From positions 671,501-735,500 of the forward strand of contig CM018035.1 of NCBI GenBank assembly GCA_008638375.1: a stretch of 64,000 nt of DNA, given 5' to 3'. This stretch comes from Nyssa sinensis. Taxonomy: Eukaryota; Streptophyta; Magnoliopsida; Cornales; Nyssaceae. This document shows, piece after piece, positions 23,663-56,992 of the stretch. Position 1 is the stretch's first letter. Every line of letters starts with the position of its first letter. The notes under the pieces were generated by a model. That model saw only the letters and a list, made by a program, of their open reading frames with translations. It did not search any database and had not been told where the DNA came from. A program made the position numbers and the translations under genes.

Positions 23663-26600
23663 ATGGATGATACACATGGGAATGAAGCACGAATGCATAT
23701 GACAGATACGCAGCCGGAAATCCATCAGCGAGTGCATTACATGCAAGAAAATGATCATCATGGGTTGCACCATATGAGTAATGGGAATGGGATGGACCAT
23801 GACGAGCCTGATACTAATGGTGCTAATGGAGGAGGGAGTGAAGGTATGGAAGCAGATGTTCCGTCTGATAACCGAAGTGTATTGGGGGCTGGTGCCAACA
23901 GCGAGAACAATAACCAGCTTACTCTCTCTTTCCAGGGTCAGGTTTACGTGTTTGACTCCGTCTCACCCGAAAAGGTGCTTTCGTCTTACGAACCATTTAC
24001 TAATTTTGATTCTTTTCATTATGCTAATTGTTATTGTTATTATTATTATTAGTATGATTGTTACTAGTAATGTCAGAGATTCCCAATTTACAGTATCCCC
24101 GATGTGATTTGAGTATCACAGTGACACATCACATTTGGGGATAAATTGGGGTACACATCACTATGATACTTTTGGGCCCCACATGTGATTTTCAAAGCCA
24201 ATGCACATTACATTGGGGCAATTGGGGATTTAAATTAGGATACATAGCATTTTCCATATTATTATTATTTTTAAGTTTGGTACACATGCATGGTAAGTTT
24301 TAAGTTTCCTGTCTTATATTTGGATGCATGCTATAACGGGAAAGTAAGTTCAAGATGATGGATAAATGGCAATGACGTGTTTGATGCATTAGTTGTACTC
24401 TTTATGAACCCTTTTTTTTTATATGAATGCGATTTGACCTCTTGGACTTTAAATTTTGTTGTGCATATATAGTTAGTTCAAATCAGTGCGGGTTATTTGG
24501 TAACTAGATTTATAAAGTGATGGACTTTTGGCATGCAATAAGCTAAGAAAGACGAGTATAAGTGTCTGATATATAAAAAGGGTATAACAGGTGTATTCTT
24601 GTTATTGAGAGAGTAACTTTCTTATGTAGATTTTGCATTTAAGTATCTGAATTGTAGAAGAACTCTTGTTTGAGCACTTGTTGAAGTCTTTCCGATCATT
24701 TGGTTACTATGATGCAGTTATGACTTTATGAAGCACAATGTAAAGGACAACTTATGTTGCTCTTTTACTATGTGCTCATCTTTTTGTGTAATCGATTTTG
24801 AACTTGTTTCTAGTCATTAATAATAGACGCTATCGGATTTTCATCTGCCCTTTTATCTTGATGCTTTGTTAAGTGAATGGCTTCAATTTGTTTTTGATGA
24901 TCTTCTTCAGGTTCAAGCTGTACTTCTATTATTAGGGGGCCGCGAAGTACCTCCCAGCATGTCCTGCTATTCCTATAACCACTCACCACAACAGGGTATG
25001 AATTAACCTTGATTTGAATAAGCTTATTTCATGACGTGTTTTGCGACTTTTGTCCCTTTGAGCCCCTAACTAGTTAAACTTGTAACACAGGGGTTATCCA
25101 GTACTCCACAGTGTTTTAATGTCCCCCAGAGGATGGCCTCATTGATTAGATTCCGTGAAAAGCGGAAAGAACGAAATTTTGACAAGAAAATCCGTTATAC
25201 TGTCCGCAAGGAGGTTGCACTTAGGTATGGTGATTTTATTTTCTTTAGTTTCTTTCAAGCTGAGATATTATCCATTGGGCCAAACAGCAGTAGATCTTAT
25301 TCAGTCACAGACTTGCCGTGTCTTTATATAATCAATTGAAGCAAATACTGTCACATATGAAGATATGGAGCTAGGACTGTTGACTTGTGATTTTACAACA
25401 ATTAGAGCCTCTAGGATTTTATATTCTTTGATTTTCCATATATTAAACTGAAGTGCCCTTTTGTTTTTTGAAGTTAGGGAAACAACTCATTTGATACACA
25501 CACAGTGATGACCAAGCAGATTCGGACTTCTAGACAAAGTCGTGACAAGGAAGAAGTTAAACTTGCTATACATTTTGTATATTTTTTAGTTTTCTTAGTT
25601 GTATCCACTACTATTATGAAAAGGTGAATAAAGCATTGAAAATGTGGGTGCTTTGATACTTCTTTTATCATATGCAGCTCATGTTGCTGCTTAATTGTGG
25701 ATTTGGGGTTCTCAGTAAGAGATTAGGACTTATGACTGATTTCTTGGACAATTAAGTTGCCCATTTTGCAGTACAATATCTCAATTGTATGGGACTACTG
25801 GATCTTGCAATGGAGGACTGCCCGTAGAAGCATGAAGAAATGATGGGTGCAGGAGTGGGATGATCTACAGTGAGGCACTTCTCTCCAGGCCTTTTAAACT
25901 CTGCCACTAAGGCAACCTCCTATCCAAGAGCCCAATAGATCTCCAACTGTTCTAGGCGTAACCTGTTGAACACTAAACAATGAATACACCAGCACATGCA
26001 CATGCACATGCACATGCAAATGATAAGAGGTACCCTCTGCACTTGCGCATGCTGCAGCAGTTTGGGAGTAGGTTTCCCCTCCTTCCTAATTTATCGCTAG
26101 TTAAAATAGCCTCCAACCCAACAGTCCACACAAAAGAAGAGATCATAGAGGACACTCTTAACTGTCCAAATATCCAAATCTACACTTACTACAATTGAAC
26201 GCTACACTTACTTTACCTACCCAAGATCCAATGTCCAAATCTTTAGCATTTGCAGTCTTATAACCTGTACCTGAGCATAGACGTGTATGTGGCAGTTCTG
26301 TGTTCAGATTTGAACTTTACAAGTTTATCGTCTCAAAAACGAAATTCAAAAAAAAAAAAAAAAATTTCACTGTATCTGGCAAAAATTTTCATATTCCATT
26401 CATCATTTAACCTAAGATCAAGATTGAAAATTTTCTCTTCATCTTCTATGATTGTCATTAATATGACCATCCTCCTTTTCTCCAATTATTTTCCTTTTGT
26501 CTCTTCTTGGTCTTCAATTATCTTTTTCTTTTTTAAATGACATGTACATTATCTGATATCACAAAAATGACGGTATTGGAGGTTTCAGTTTGTGTTAACC

Positions 26601-27673
26601 AAGTAACTAGTTAATTTGAACATTCATACACCTCACTTTCTTTTAATGTTGCTTTGGATGGGAAATGCAATAGGGTGTTTCATACCTATGTTAGGCATAG
26701 GCGTGGGCCCCAAGGAATTAGGATTTCAACTCAACACAGCCTTATCCCAATTATTTGGGATCGATTACTTGAATCCTGTGTCACCATTCTTATCTGTTTA
26801 AGACCATTCTTTTTGTTAGGACTTAATTTATTCCTATATATATATATATTTATTTTAGGGATCTTATTTTGATATTTTATTTATTTTTGGAATTGCCTAT
26901 TATAGGGCTTGGATGTAATAGAACAGTTTATCTTGATTTTGGAGAATTAATTACATTTTTTTCCGCCTCTGTTGACTCCCTTTCTCTTTATTAGTTTCCT
27001 CTTTTTACAAATGAACTTTGGGATTGCGTGGACTCAGCATCTTAATTATAATAGCAATAGAAATGGGTTTGAGCTCCGTTGATTTGTGAAGTGAGCAGGC
27101 TTGAACGAGCCCAATGTCAAGTCAAGCTTGAGATGTTCATTTGTGGCCCTAATCAGAGATCACTTTTCTGCAGCAACATATGCTTTGGCTTCGAATGCAT
27201 TTTTTTTGCTGCTCATTTATAAGTTGGCCAATACTATTGATGAAATTTTAATGCTTTATAAGCATTGAGAGTGTTGGATTTGTTCTTGATTTCATTGTGA
27301 GGTTGTGGGGGAGATTTGGTCCCTCAATCTCTTGATTTTCGGATTGCATTGGACTTTGCCAACCTCGTTGCGGGATTTGGGGGAAGGATACCCTTCTAAT
27401 AGAGTCCAGCATGTGTGGTTGGTGGTGCTTCACTCTGTAATGTGGAGTATTTGGAGGGAACGTAATAGATGTGCTTTTGAGGATGTGGAGACTGCTGTCC
27501 ATAGGCTAAAAAAGTTTTTTTTTTCTTGATGCTTTTCATTTTTGGGTTTCAGGGCATTATCCTGAGTCTATATTTGTATATTTTTTGGGAGATCTTAATT
27601 GTATATTTGTATTGGAGATGGTTTTTATCTCTTATTCTTTTGTAATGGGTTGCACCCCCTCTAGCGCTTTACA

Positions 27674-27708
<35 letters not shown>

Positions 27709-30700
27709 CTTATAAAAAAAATTCTTGATCATTTCTCTTGTCACTCTTGCAGGATGCAAAGGAATAAAGGCCAATTTACGTCTTCAAAACCCAATTATGA
27801 TGATTCTGCATCAGCAGTAACAAGTTGGGACTCCAACCAGAGCTGGGGTTTGGATGGTAGTGGGTCTCAGCCTCAAGAGATTGTGTAAGTTTACATGTTC
27901 TGTTTATTTGTTGTAACACTTTCTTACTAACTATTTTTTTTATTCTCTTGAGTTTCCTCTCTCTCTCTCTCTCTCTCGTTCATTTATAATAGTTGATTCA
28001 CGATTCCTTTTTTCCTAAAACCCTTGGGCTGCCATTAATTTCAATCTAAGATTTTATTTTATATCTATGACATTTATAATAAGTCCTTTGTTTAGGTTCA
28101 AGTTATAGATTTTCTTTTAATTACTTGTTCGGAAAATCGAAGAGGTTAGGTCATCGACGACTGGACTTCAATTTGCCTTTATGAAAGAGAGACAGATTAA
28201 ATAAGGCTATCTCTGTCCAGGTGATATATGGAGGATTAGAAGTTCCCATGAAGAGAATGTGTTCATTAGTAGACTTGGGAATGATCTATCTTTTAGTTGT
28301 TCGGGGCTTCTTGGATTTTGTTTTAGGAAAAGGGTTTATGTCAGATGTAGATTGTGAGTTTAGAGGTTGTAAATATACCAGCAACTTTGCTGCCGTTGTC
28401 AGTGTGCTCTTGGAGGTTCCTTTTTGTCATCTAAAAGTGATCCCTATTGAGGAATCAGCTGTTGCCATTGGATGCATTAAGTAATATAAGAAGCTGATAT
28501 CTACCACCTTATAAATTGATGTAACAGGTAATTGCACTTTTTTTTAAAAAAAACCCTTTCATTTCCATCATCTTTCTTTGTGCCTGTGGGTGCACAGAGG
28601 ATTATAAGAAGTTCCTGTATAGCAGATTGGTTGTTGAAGCTGATTTGGGTAAAGCCTGCGGTCTTATTGATGAGGGCTTCTTAAATGTTTCTTTAAAAAG
28701 GGGTTATTGCATGCAGAAAAGCTTATTAAACTATAATTTTCTTGGACAATTGTTAATCTTTCTTTTTCATTGAAGAAGATCAATACAGACCACCCCCCTG
28801 CGGCCACTTACCTACCCAAAAAAAAAAAAAATCATAAATAGGGACTTCTTAACATGTGAAGTTAAACTGAACAGTGGACACAGTTTAGATCAATATATGA
28901 TGTTTAAACAAATGCAGAAATGGGCACTGAAATAATTTTCTTTGAGTTTTTTGTGAAGCCTGAGTTATTTGAAAATTTAATTTGCAAGTTATATAGTTTA
29001 AATTTATTTGGCGAACCACACATGAAAGTGTAAAGGTGTGTCTTATGAGTTTTTTGTGAAACCCGAGTGATTTTTGAAAATTTATTTTGCAAACTAACAT
29101 AGTTTTAAATTTATTTGAGAGACAAATGTGAAAATGTAAAGACAGTGTCTTCAGGACACACCTTTCTTATAAAAAAATGTTAAAGGAGTACACACCTTTT
29201 TTTATTTCTATGTGTTTCATATAATTTTAAAACTACTTAAGTATGCGAAGTAAGTTTTCAAATCAGATGGATCTTAAATTTTTTTTAATATTCTTGAGTA
29301 ATAAAATCAATCTCATGCACAAACCTAAAATTATCGATGTCCTTTGGCCCTCCATGATTGAATACCTTATCACAAAAGGTGCTATATCTTTTTGCACTGA
29401 AGCTTACTTGCCATGAAAATATATTAGAAGGTTCCACCTAAGAGAAGGGTTGGTATAGGCTTCATGATTCTTCCCATATGAACTCTACTTGATTGTATTA
29501 AACTGATTATGAATTTGCCGAGTCAAAATCAGTTCTACATATAATATTAAATTATATATACACAAGTTTAACCCGATCAACAGACCATCAATTATTTATT
29601 TGTTTTCTTGAGGATTTTCCCATGCTAAAACCCAGAACAGAAATTGTAATTACGTTTTTGTATGTTTCAGGTGGGAAAACTTGTGCAAAAGGAGTATCTG
29701 TCAGGCATTTTTGCTCATGTTATTTGTGCATCATTTCTAGTCTTTTTTTTTGACAAGTGAAATTTATTGAAAAAGTGCTCAAAAGGGGTGCACGCCCGTC
29801 CACATAAAGAATGTAAATAAGTAAAAAAACCCTAAACATCACCTAACCTCCTTACCACTCAAAACTTCTACTAAAGAATCATCATAAAGAAAAGAGGTTT
29901 GAACTATTTATAAATACTATGTAAGCAGAAACCAAGCCTTTATTTCATTTGGAGTCGATGCTACCCCATAAAAAATCCAGTGATTACATTCCTTCCACAC
30001 ACCCCTCCTTAAACAAAGAGGTGCAAACTGAATGAGTAAACACCCAAAAAAAAAGTAAGTTCTACAACTCTGCACCCACTTGACAATGCAACAACAAATG
30101 ACTCACAGTCTCCACCGATGAATGGCACGTAGTGATTCACTGGATAAAAAACAACGCTTCTGTTAAGTATCAATTGTCAAAATTGCATCTAGAGAAGCTG
30201 TCCAAAAAAAAAAAAACCCACCTTTAATGGAGCACTTGACTTCCAAATTATCAAGAACATCATTTCCAACCTTGCTCAATTCTAAATTTTGCCATCCATA
30301 TTTTTATTTTATTTTCTGACAGACAGATAGCAGTGATGCTATAATGTCATCTTGGTAGTTAAAATTTTCTTTTGAATAAAAAAGGAACTGCATATTGTTT
30401 GATTTATAAGCAAAAATCATAGAACCAATAGGCAATTAAATAACCGATGCCTTTAGTGGCCAAGTGGCATCTCAACGATCTCTTTCCTCTTTCCATAGGA
30501 GAGGTCATGGTTTCTATTCCACTATGTGGAGTTCTGTGGTGGTTGTTTGATTTCCCAGCCATGGGCCAAGGCTTGGATGGTAGTTGGTTTCCAAGAGCTC
30601 CATAATAAAGAGATTCCTGTGGTTTGTAAATAAAACTCTTTTCATTGGCAAATTTTTTTTAAAAATAGATGACTAAATCTGCAGGTCATTTCTATGACCT

Positions 30701-32593
30701 TATTTTTTAGACAATAAATCAATTAAGATGAGTACATGGCGATGATTCACAAGCAGCACAAATGCAACTTTTGTTAACATAAAATCTCCTAAAGGTTATA
30801 CTAATTGTCTAATTGACTCTGAATATTGATTTGAAATTGTTTGTGCTTAAAGATAAGTATATTTGTTTATTAAACACTTCAAGTATTGAATGAATTGAAA
30901 AAGAGTTGTTTAGGTTAAAAACAGAATGATTAAGATGTGGGTAAAGCCTATGGTTTTGTTGATAACGTTTAAGAATATTGAACTTACAAGATTTCCTTGT
31001 CCTTGAACCAAAGAGAGGAATCAGCTTTTCTGCATAATTTTGAGATGGTGTGATCTGAGATGCACCACTCTGTTGAGCCCCAGTTGGAGATGGCAGCTTG
31101 GTAAGAATTTGGCCACTGTATAACACTGTGATTTTACGGATACATTGAAATAGGATGACTAGCTTTCTATTATCTTACCTCCTTATGTTTTCCCCATTTG
31201 CAAATAGGCAAATAGTGTAACACACTATGCTGTCAACTTTTTATCTGGTTAAACTTATGTTTCTTTGAAAATTTATGTCAGCTGTCGGCACTGTGGCATT
31301 AGTGAGAAATCCACTCCAATGATGCGACGTGGACCTGAAGGACCTAGGACCCTTTGCAATGCATGCGGACTTATGTGGGCAAACAAGGTGAATCTGGGGG
31401 ACTTCTTGATACCTCATTGTTGTATTGATATTTATTTTTTGTTGCTGTTTTTCCTGTATGTTTCTGTTATGGCACTAAATGCCACTTGCTATGACAGAAT
31501 TTATTGCATTAATAGATATCCAGATTGCTTTTTGAATGAAAAATAAAAAGGGAAAACATTCTTGTTAAGAAAACATTATAGTGCTTATTTATTTAATAGC
31601 TAATACTGTGTTGCTTCAGGAGAGAGAATTTTGCTTTTGCTGCTTGTTTGTTTGTAGTGGTGGTGCTTTTCACAAAGTAATATGTAGCTTAGATGTGAAC
31701 CTGTTTCTTTGTGTCATTACAACTGGAACTTGTTTCTTTGACGTCCACCCTGTTTTTATTTTTATATTTTAATTTATTTGTTTTTAGCCCTTTGTGTTCA
31801 ATGTCTGGGAGTCTTGTTGCTTTATTTGTATTAAAATTTTGTTCATTATGTAGCAAAACTTTGCCCGTGACTTTTTCTTTCCAGTCAACCTTCCTATTAC
31901 CTCTGGAACAGTGCCTTTTTAGACATTTATTTCACGCAATGTGCTCCACTCTAGAGTATTGCTCACTGTGTGTTGTCCTTGCAAGATTGCTGTGTTTTAT
32001 TTTATTTTTATTGCATGATAAAGGAAAAGTCAATTGTGCCAGTTGAAATGCAAAATTGTTTCAAAATATACTCATTGAGGGATGCTCGGGATCTGAAAAA
32101 GAAAATCAAATGCTTGGGGATTTGTTCTATTCAATGTTGACTTTTGTTGGGACTCGTCATTAGGGTTGTTTGCTCATGACTTGCAATCTTCCTGATCCTT
32201 CTGTTGTCATGCACTTCGTGTACGACTGTGTCCATCAGGTTTTGAATTGATTCTACTGAAAATGTTCTGACATGGAAGGAAATATTTCAACTGAGACCCT
32301 TCTTTGTGATATTTTTGTTGTCTTATATCCTTTTCTTTTGGGGTTAATTTCTGCAAACTCTAGGGAGCTCTAAGAGACCTCTCAAAGACAGCATCCCAGT
32401 CAGGACAAAATTCATCTTTGAACCAGAATGAGGAGGTGGGTACCCTACTGACCAGATGAAAATTTAAAAGCTTTTTTTTATATTATTCTTATCTTGTTTC
32501 ATTCTTCTCTATCTTTTCATTCTGCAGAATGGAAATTACGAAGAGAATCAGATGGTTCTTCAAATTCCAGGAAATGGAAGTGATTCGTCATGA
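23663..32593 (+). CDS. TIFY-CCT-GATA transcription factor, ZML / GATA24-GATA28 type (7 coding exons)
   Basis: Coding exons are 23663-23974, 24911-24994/24995, 25091-25224, 27753-27884, 31282-31387, 32364-32435 and 32528-32593, giving about 301 residues. A TIFY domain ([20 protein letters not shown], about 83-118) is followed by a CCT motif (about 147-189, [20 protein letters not shown]). Then comes a GATA zinc finger, C222-x2-C225-x20-C246-x2-C249. The acidic, His-rich N-terminus ([13 protein letters not shown]) and the ending [20 protein letters not shown] also fit ZML1/ZML2. These nuclear proteins bind DNA and act in cryptochrome-dependent light responses. All junctions keep frame except the second exon's donor: CAACAG is followed by GGTATG, so the GT donor leaves an extra G that shifts frame and meets a stop nine codons on. 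A one-base shorter G run would give a perfect CAG/GTATG site. Introns 3 and 4 are long and hold repeats. Confidence 0.9.
24077..24235. mobile_element. Possible small palindromic MITE in intron 1 of the GATA gene
   Basis: GATTCCCAATTTA near 24077 pairs imperfectly with GATAAATTGGGG near 24138. A further inverted match, CAATTGGGGATTTAAATTA, lies near 24218. The segment folds on itself around repeats of CACATCACATTTGGGG-like sequence. No target duplication could be fixed, so class and limits are unsure. Confidence 0.35.
26690..26790 (+). repeat. Dispersed-repeat-like segment
   Basis: The words GGGCCCCAAGGAATTAGG and GCCTTATCCCAATTATTTGG resemble a motif I have seen many times in plant introns. 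I cannot assign it to a class, and no tail or target duplication was identified. Confidence 0.3.
27290..27712 (+). mobile_element. 5'-truncated L1-type LINE fragment in the GATA gene intron
   Basis: The frame at 27305-27529 includes [20 protein letters not shown], the WxIWRERNxRxFE block found at the C-terminus of plant LINE reverse-transcriptase proteins after the zf-RVT domain. The stretch that follows (GTAATGGGTTGCACCCCCTC) and an (AT)n tail at about 27680-27708 look like a LINE 3' end. Same orientation as the gene. Confidence 0.6.
28944..29153. repeat. Tandem duplication of about 103 bp (two diverged copies)
   Basis: Copy 1 starts GAGTTTTTTGTGAAGCCTGA at 28944 and copy 2 starts GAGTTTTTTGTGAAACCCGA at 29047. 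Both end near GTAAAG...GTGTCTT. They differ at roughly one base in six. Confidence 0.8.
29741..30160 (-). mobile_element. Truncated LINE-like 3' fragment, minus strand
   Basis: A T-run followed by GACAAGTGAAATTTATTGAA is the reverse of a plant LINE tail. Further right, the reverse strand reads as degenerate coding sequence. Heavily decayed. Confidence 0.45.
30440..30660 (+). mobile_element. Possible tRNA-derived SINE
   Basis: TTTAGTGGCCAAGTGGC at about 30451 resembles an RNA polymerase III A box. GGTTTCTATTCC at about 30509 resembles a B box, about 55 bases on. An A/T-rich tail follows near 30650. No clear target duplication was found. Confidence 0.35.
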
Positions 32594-34960
32594 CAACTTT
32601 TTTGCTTTAGTTGGCTGCACGGGAGTAAAAAATCCTGGTAGTTGGGGGACTGCTCATCTCATCCCCTCTTTTGGATGAGTAATTATGGGTTTGTTTACAT
32701 CATGTTGTCCCAAGTTTCAGGATGACATGAGAGCCCATCAAGTGCTATTACATTTTAGCATATTTTTTTTTTCTATCTCGCCCTTGAGTAACAGGCAGTG
32801 CCAATCCATCTCTTACCGTTGTACTTGTTTGAACAGAAATAACTTTTATGTAAACGAACCTTGTTTGAGCCATTTTATATCATTAGTGGAAATGACGGTT
32901 TCCTTAAAAGGGGTTTTGCAGTTTGAGCTGATCATGGACATAAATTGCGAGCGTTCCTTCGGAATTGGGTGTGGGAGATCCAGTTCCATTCTTTGATATG
33001 GGCTTTTTGTGGAAAGGTGATGAAGTGATTCCATAGTTTCCATAGAAGATCATTGCTGGGGAATCGATGGGTTCTTGATGAAGGGTGAAGTAATTCCTAG
33101 CTTTGACGAAGCTTTACATTTCAATTCTTCCCAGCAGCCGCCCCCCTCTTAACTTCTCCCTTCCTCTTTCTGGTTGAGCTGCTTTGTCTTAACTGCAGTT
33201 CTTTGTTGCCATGCTTGCCAACTAGGCTGTGAAGTTTGTAACACTGTAGACTGATCGGTCAATTTGTTATTGTTGCAGCTAAAGCGGGTCGGGTTAGAGT
33301 TAAAACTCTAAGGCCATCTCTTAACGGTGATTCACATTTGAGTAAAAAATTTTATCTTACTTTGATGCTTGCCAAGAATCACTTCGCTTTTATTTAAATA
33401 TTTTTTAAAAATTATCGTAGTGTCCCAAAACATTTTTCATCATATCTCAAAAATTTTAAATTTATTTTGAACAATGATTTGAATTTGTAAATAGTATTGT
33501 ATTGATTTAGATATAAATTTGAGGAAAAACATATTTAGTATGGGTTTGAGTTTATTGATAGAGAATATTTTGAGTTTGAGTATGGATTTTGAGTTTGGAT
33601 ATAAATCAAGATAATCTGTGATAAAGGAAGCACTCTTCCATAACCAAAGCCCATATGACATTTGACTCGTAAGAACTTTCTCATATTGGGATTAATTTGT
33701 TGAGTTTGGGTTGGTAGTGATTACTGAAGAGAATTTGAGTAAGATTTAAGCAAGTAGATCGAATAAGTGTAAAATTTTCTTTGGCCTTGGATAACGGATT
33801 AAAATTGACTACAACTGCACGTCTTTAGTTTTATGTAATTTTAATTTAAAGGTCTTAATTCCTTGCTGACAAACATGCATCTCTCCTTTACCCGGACCCA
33901 AAAAGGTCAATTTTAGGTTACCCCACCCCCCCCCCAAAAAAAAACTTTTTTTTTATAGAAAAGGAAAAGAAAAAGAAAAAGAAAATCAGGACATATTAAT
34001 CTCTTGTGAGGCAGGTGTCCTAGTTTGAATGTTCATTGTTCCTTCATTTTGAAATTTCTACTTCTGTACGCTATCAAATGGGGTCATCCAATGCCTTTTA
34101 GAAAAAGTTCATCCATTCATTATATCTTTTCTCAGGATTAAATTGTTTAGTTGAAAATATTTTTAACTTTCTACAGAAAAAAAAATAGAATACTTTTTTC
34201 TATAATATTTCTAAGGTTATACATATATGTTTTTTGACAATACTAAATAATGGACATTGACACTCTTAAGACAAAAAAGTATTAATATTAATATCTTAAA
34301 TTTAAATAAATGCTAACTTGTGAAAGGGAATGGTGATCAAATAGCATTAATTATTTATTTTCATATTATATTATTTTTTTAAATACTAATTTAATTATAA
34401 TTCTTCATATTATATTATATTATATTAATAATATGTATATATATTTTTTTGACGTCCACCAAATGAATTGACATCTTGGAAACGAGTTGACAAAAGCTGA
34501 GGAAAAAAATGACAACTAAATTGAAAGAGGAGAGCAATGATTGGCTCACGTCTTCTGTTAATGCTTACACGGCAGGCGTTTATTGGCTACTGGACCATGC
34601 TTAGTCCAACTGATTTTTATTTTGCTTAACAAAACACAAAATACAAAAAGGCTCAACAAAGTACAAAAAGACCGGATGAATTCCACCTTTTACAAAATTT
34701 GACTCTTCCCTTTGGTAATTCCGTCATTGCCCATCTTCTCCATCGACTTCGACTTTGACTTCGTCTTCGTCTTCTCGCGGTTCTTTCAGAACAAGAAGCT
34801 CTCCACATCTCTCACGAAACGGGGGGAGATCGTACAGAGATCTTTCTTTTCTTTTATAGATCGATCCCATTTTCGTACATTATGGATCGATTTCAATTAT
34901 TTACTGACATTTCTTCGTTTTAATTCTAACAATAATAGTAATAGGTTAGGGTCTTGCTGT
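32594..34960. other. 3' UTR of the GATA gene and promoter region of the mannosidase gene
   Basis: The first several hundred bases are probably the GATA 3' UTR. A C-run followed by A and T runs sits at about 33920-33955. AT-rich DNA fills about 34140-34450. From about 34480 onward GC content rises, as expected for a promoter. No gene is supported here. Confidence 0.5.
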
Positions 34961-34987
34961 GTGATATATATATATATATATATATAT

Positions 34988-35027
<40 letters not shown>
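34961..35027 (+). repeat. (AT)n(GA)n microsatellite abutting the mannosidase start codon
   Basis: About 14 AT units (34962-34989) pass into about 18 GA units that end directly at the ATG at 35028. The GA tract is in the leader of the mRNA and should vary in length between individuals. Confidence 0.9.

Positions 35028-56992
<21,965 letters not shown>

Larger units (their letters stand above)
25225..27752 (+). other. Intron 3 of the GATA gene (2.5 kb), with repeat insertions
   Basis: It holds a short (CACATG)n repeat at about 25994-26018, a dispersed-repeat-like segment at about 26690-26790, and a truncated LINE at about 27290-27712. The rest is unremarkable AT-rich DNA. Confidence 0.6.
27885..31281 (+). 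other. Intron 4 of the GATA gene (3.4 kb)
   Basis: It holds a tandem duplication (28944-29153), a minus-strand LINE 3' fragment (29741-30160) and a possible SINE (30440-30660). A (CT)n run lies at about 27957-27978. No additional exon is needed to join the flanking coding exons. Confidence 0.6.

Noticed and set aside
23618..23800. Minus-strand open frame opposite the GATA gene start
   Set aside because: It mirrors the His/Met-rich N-terminal exon of the GATA gene and has no homology of its own.
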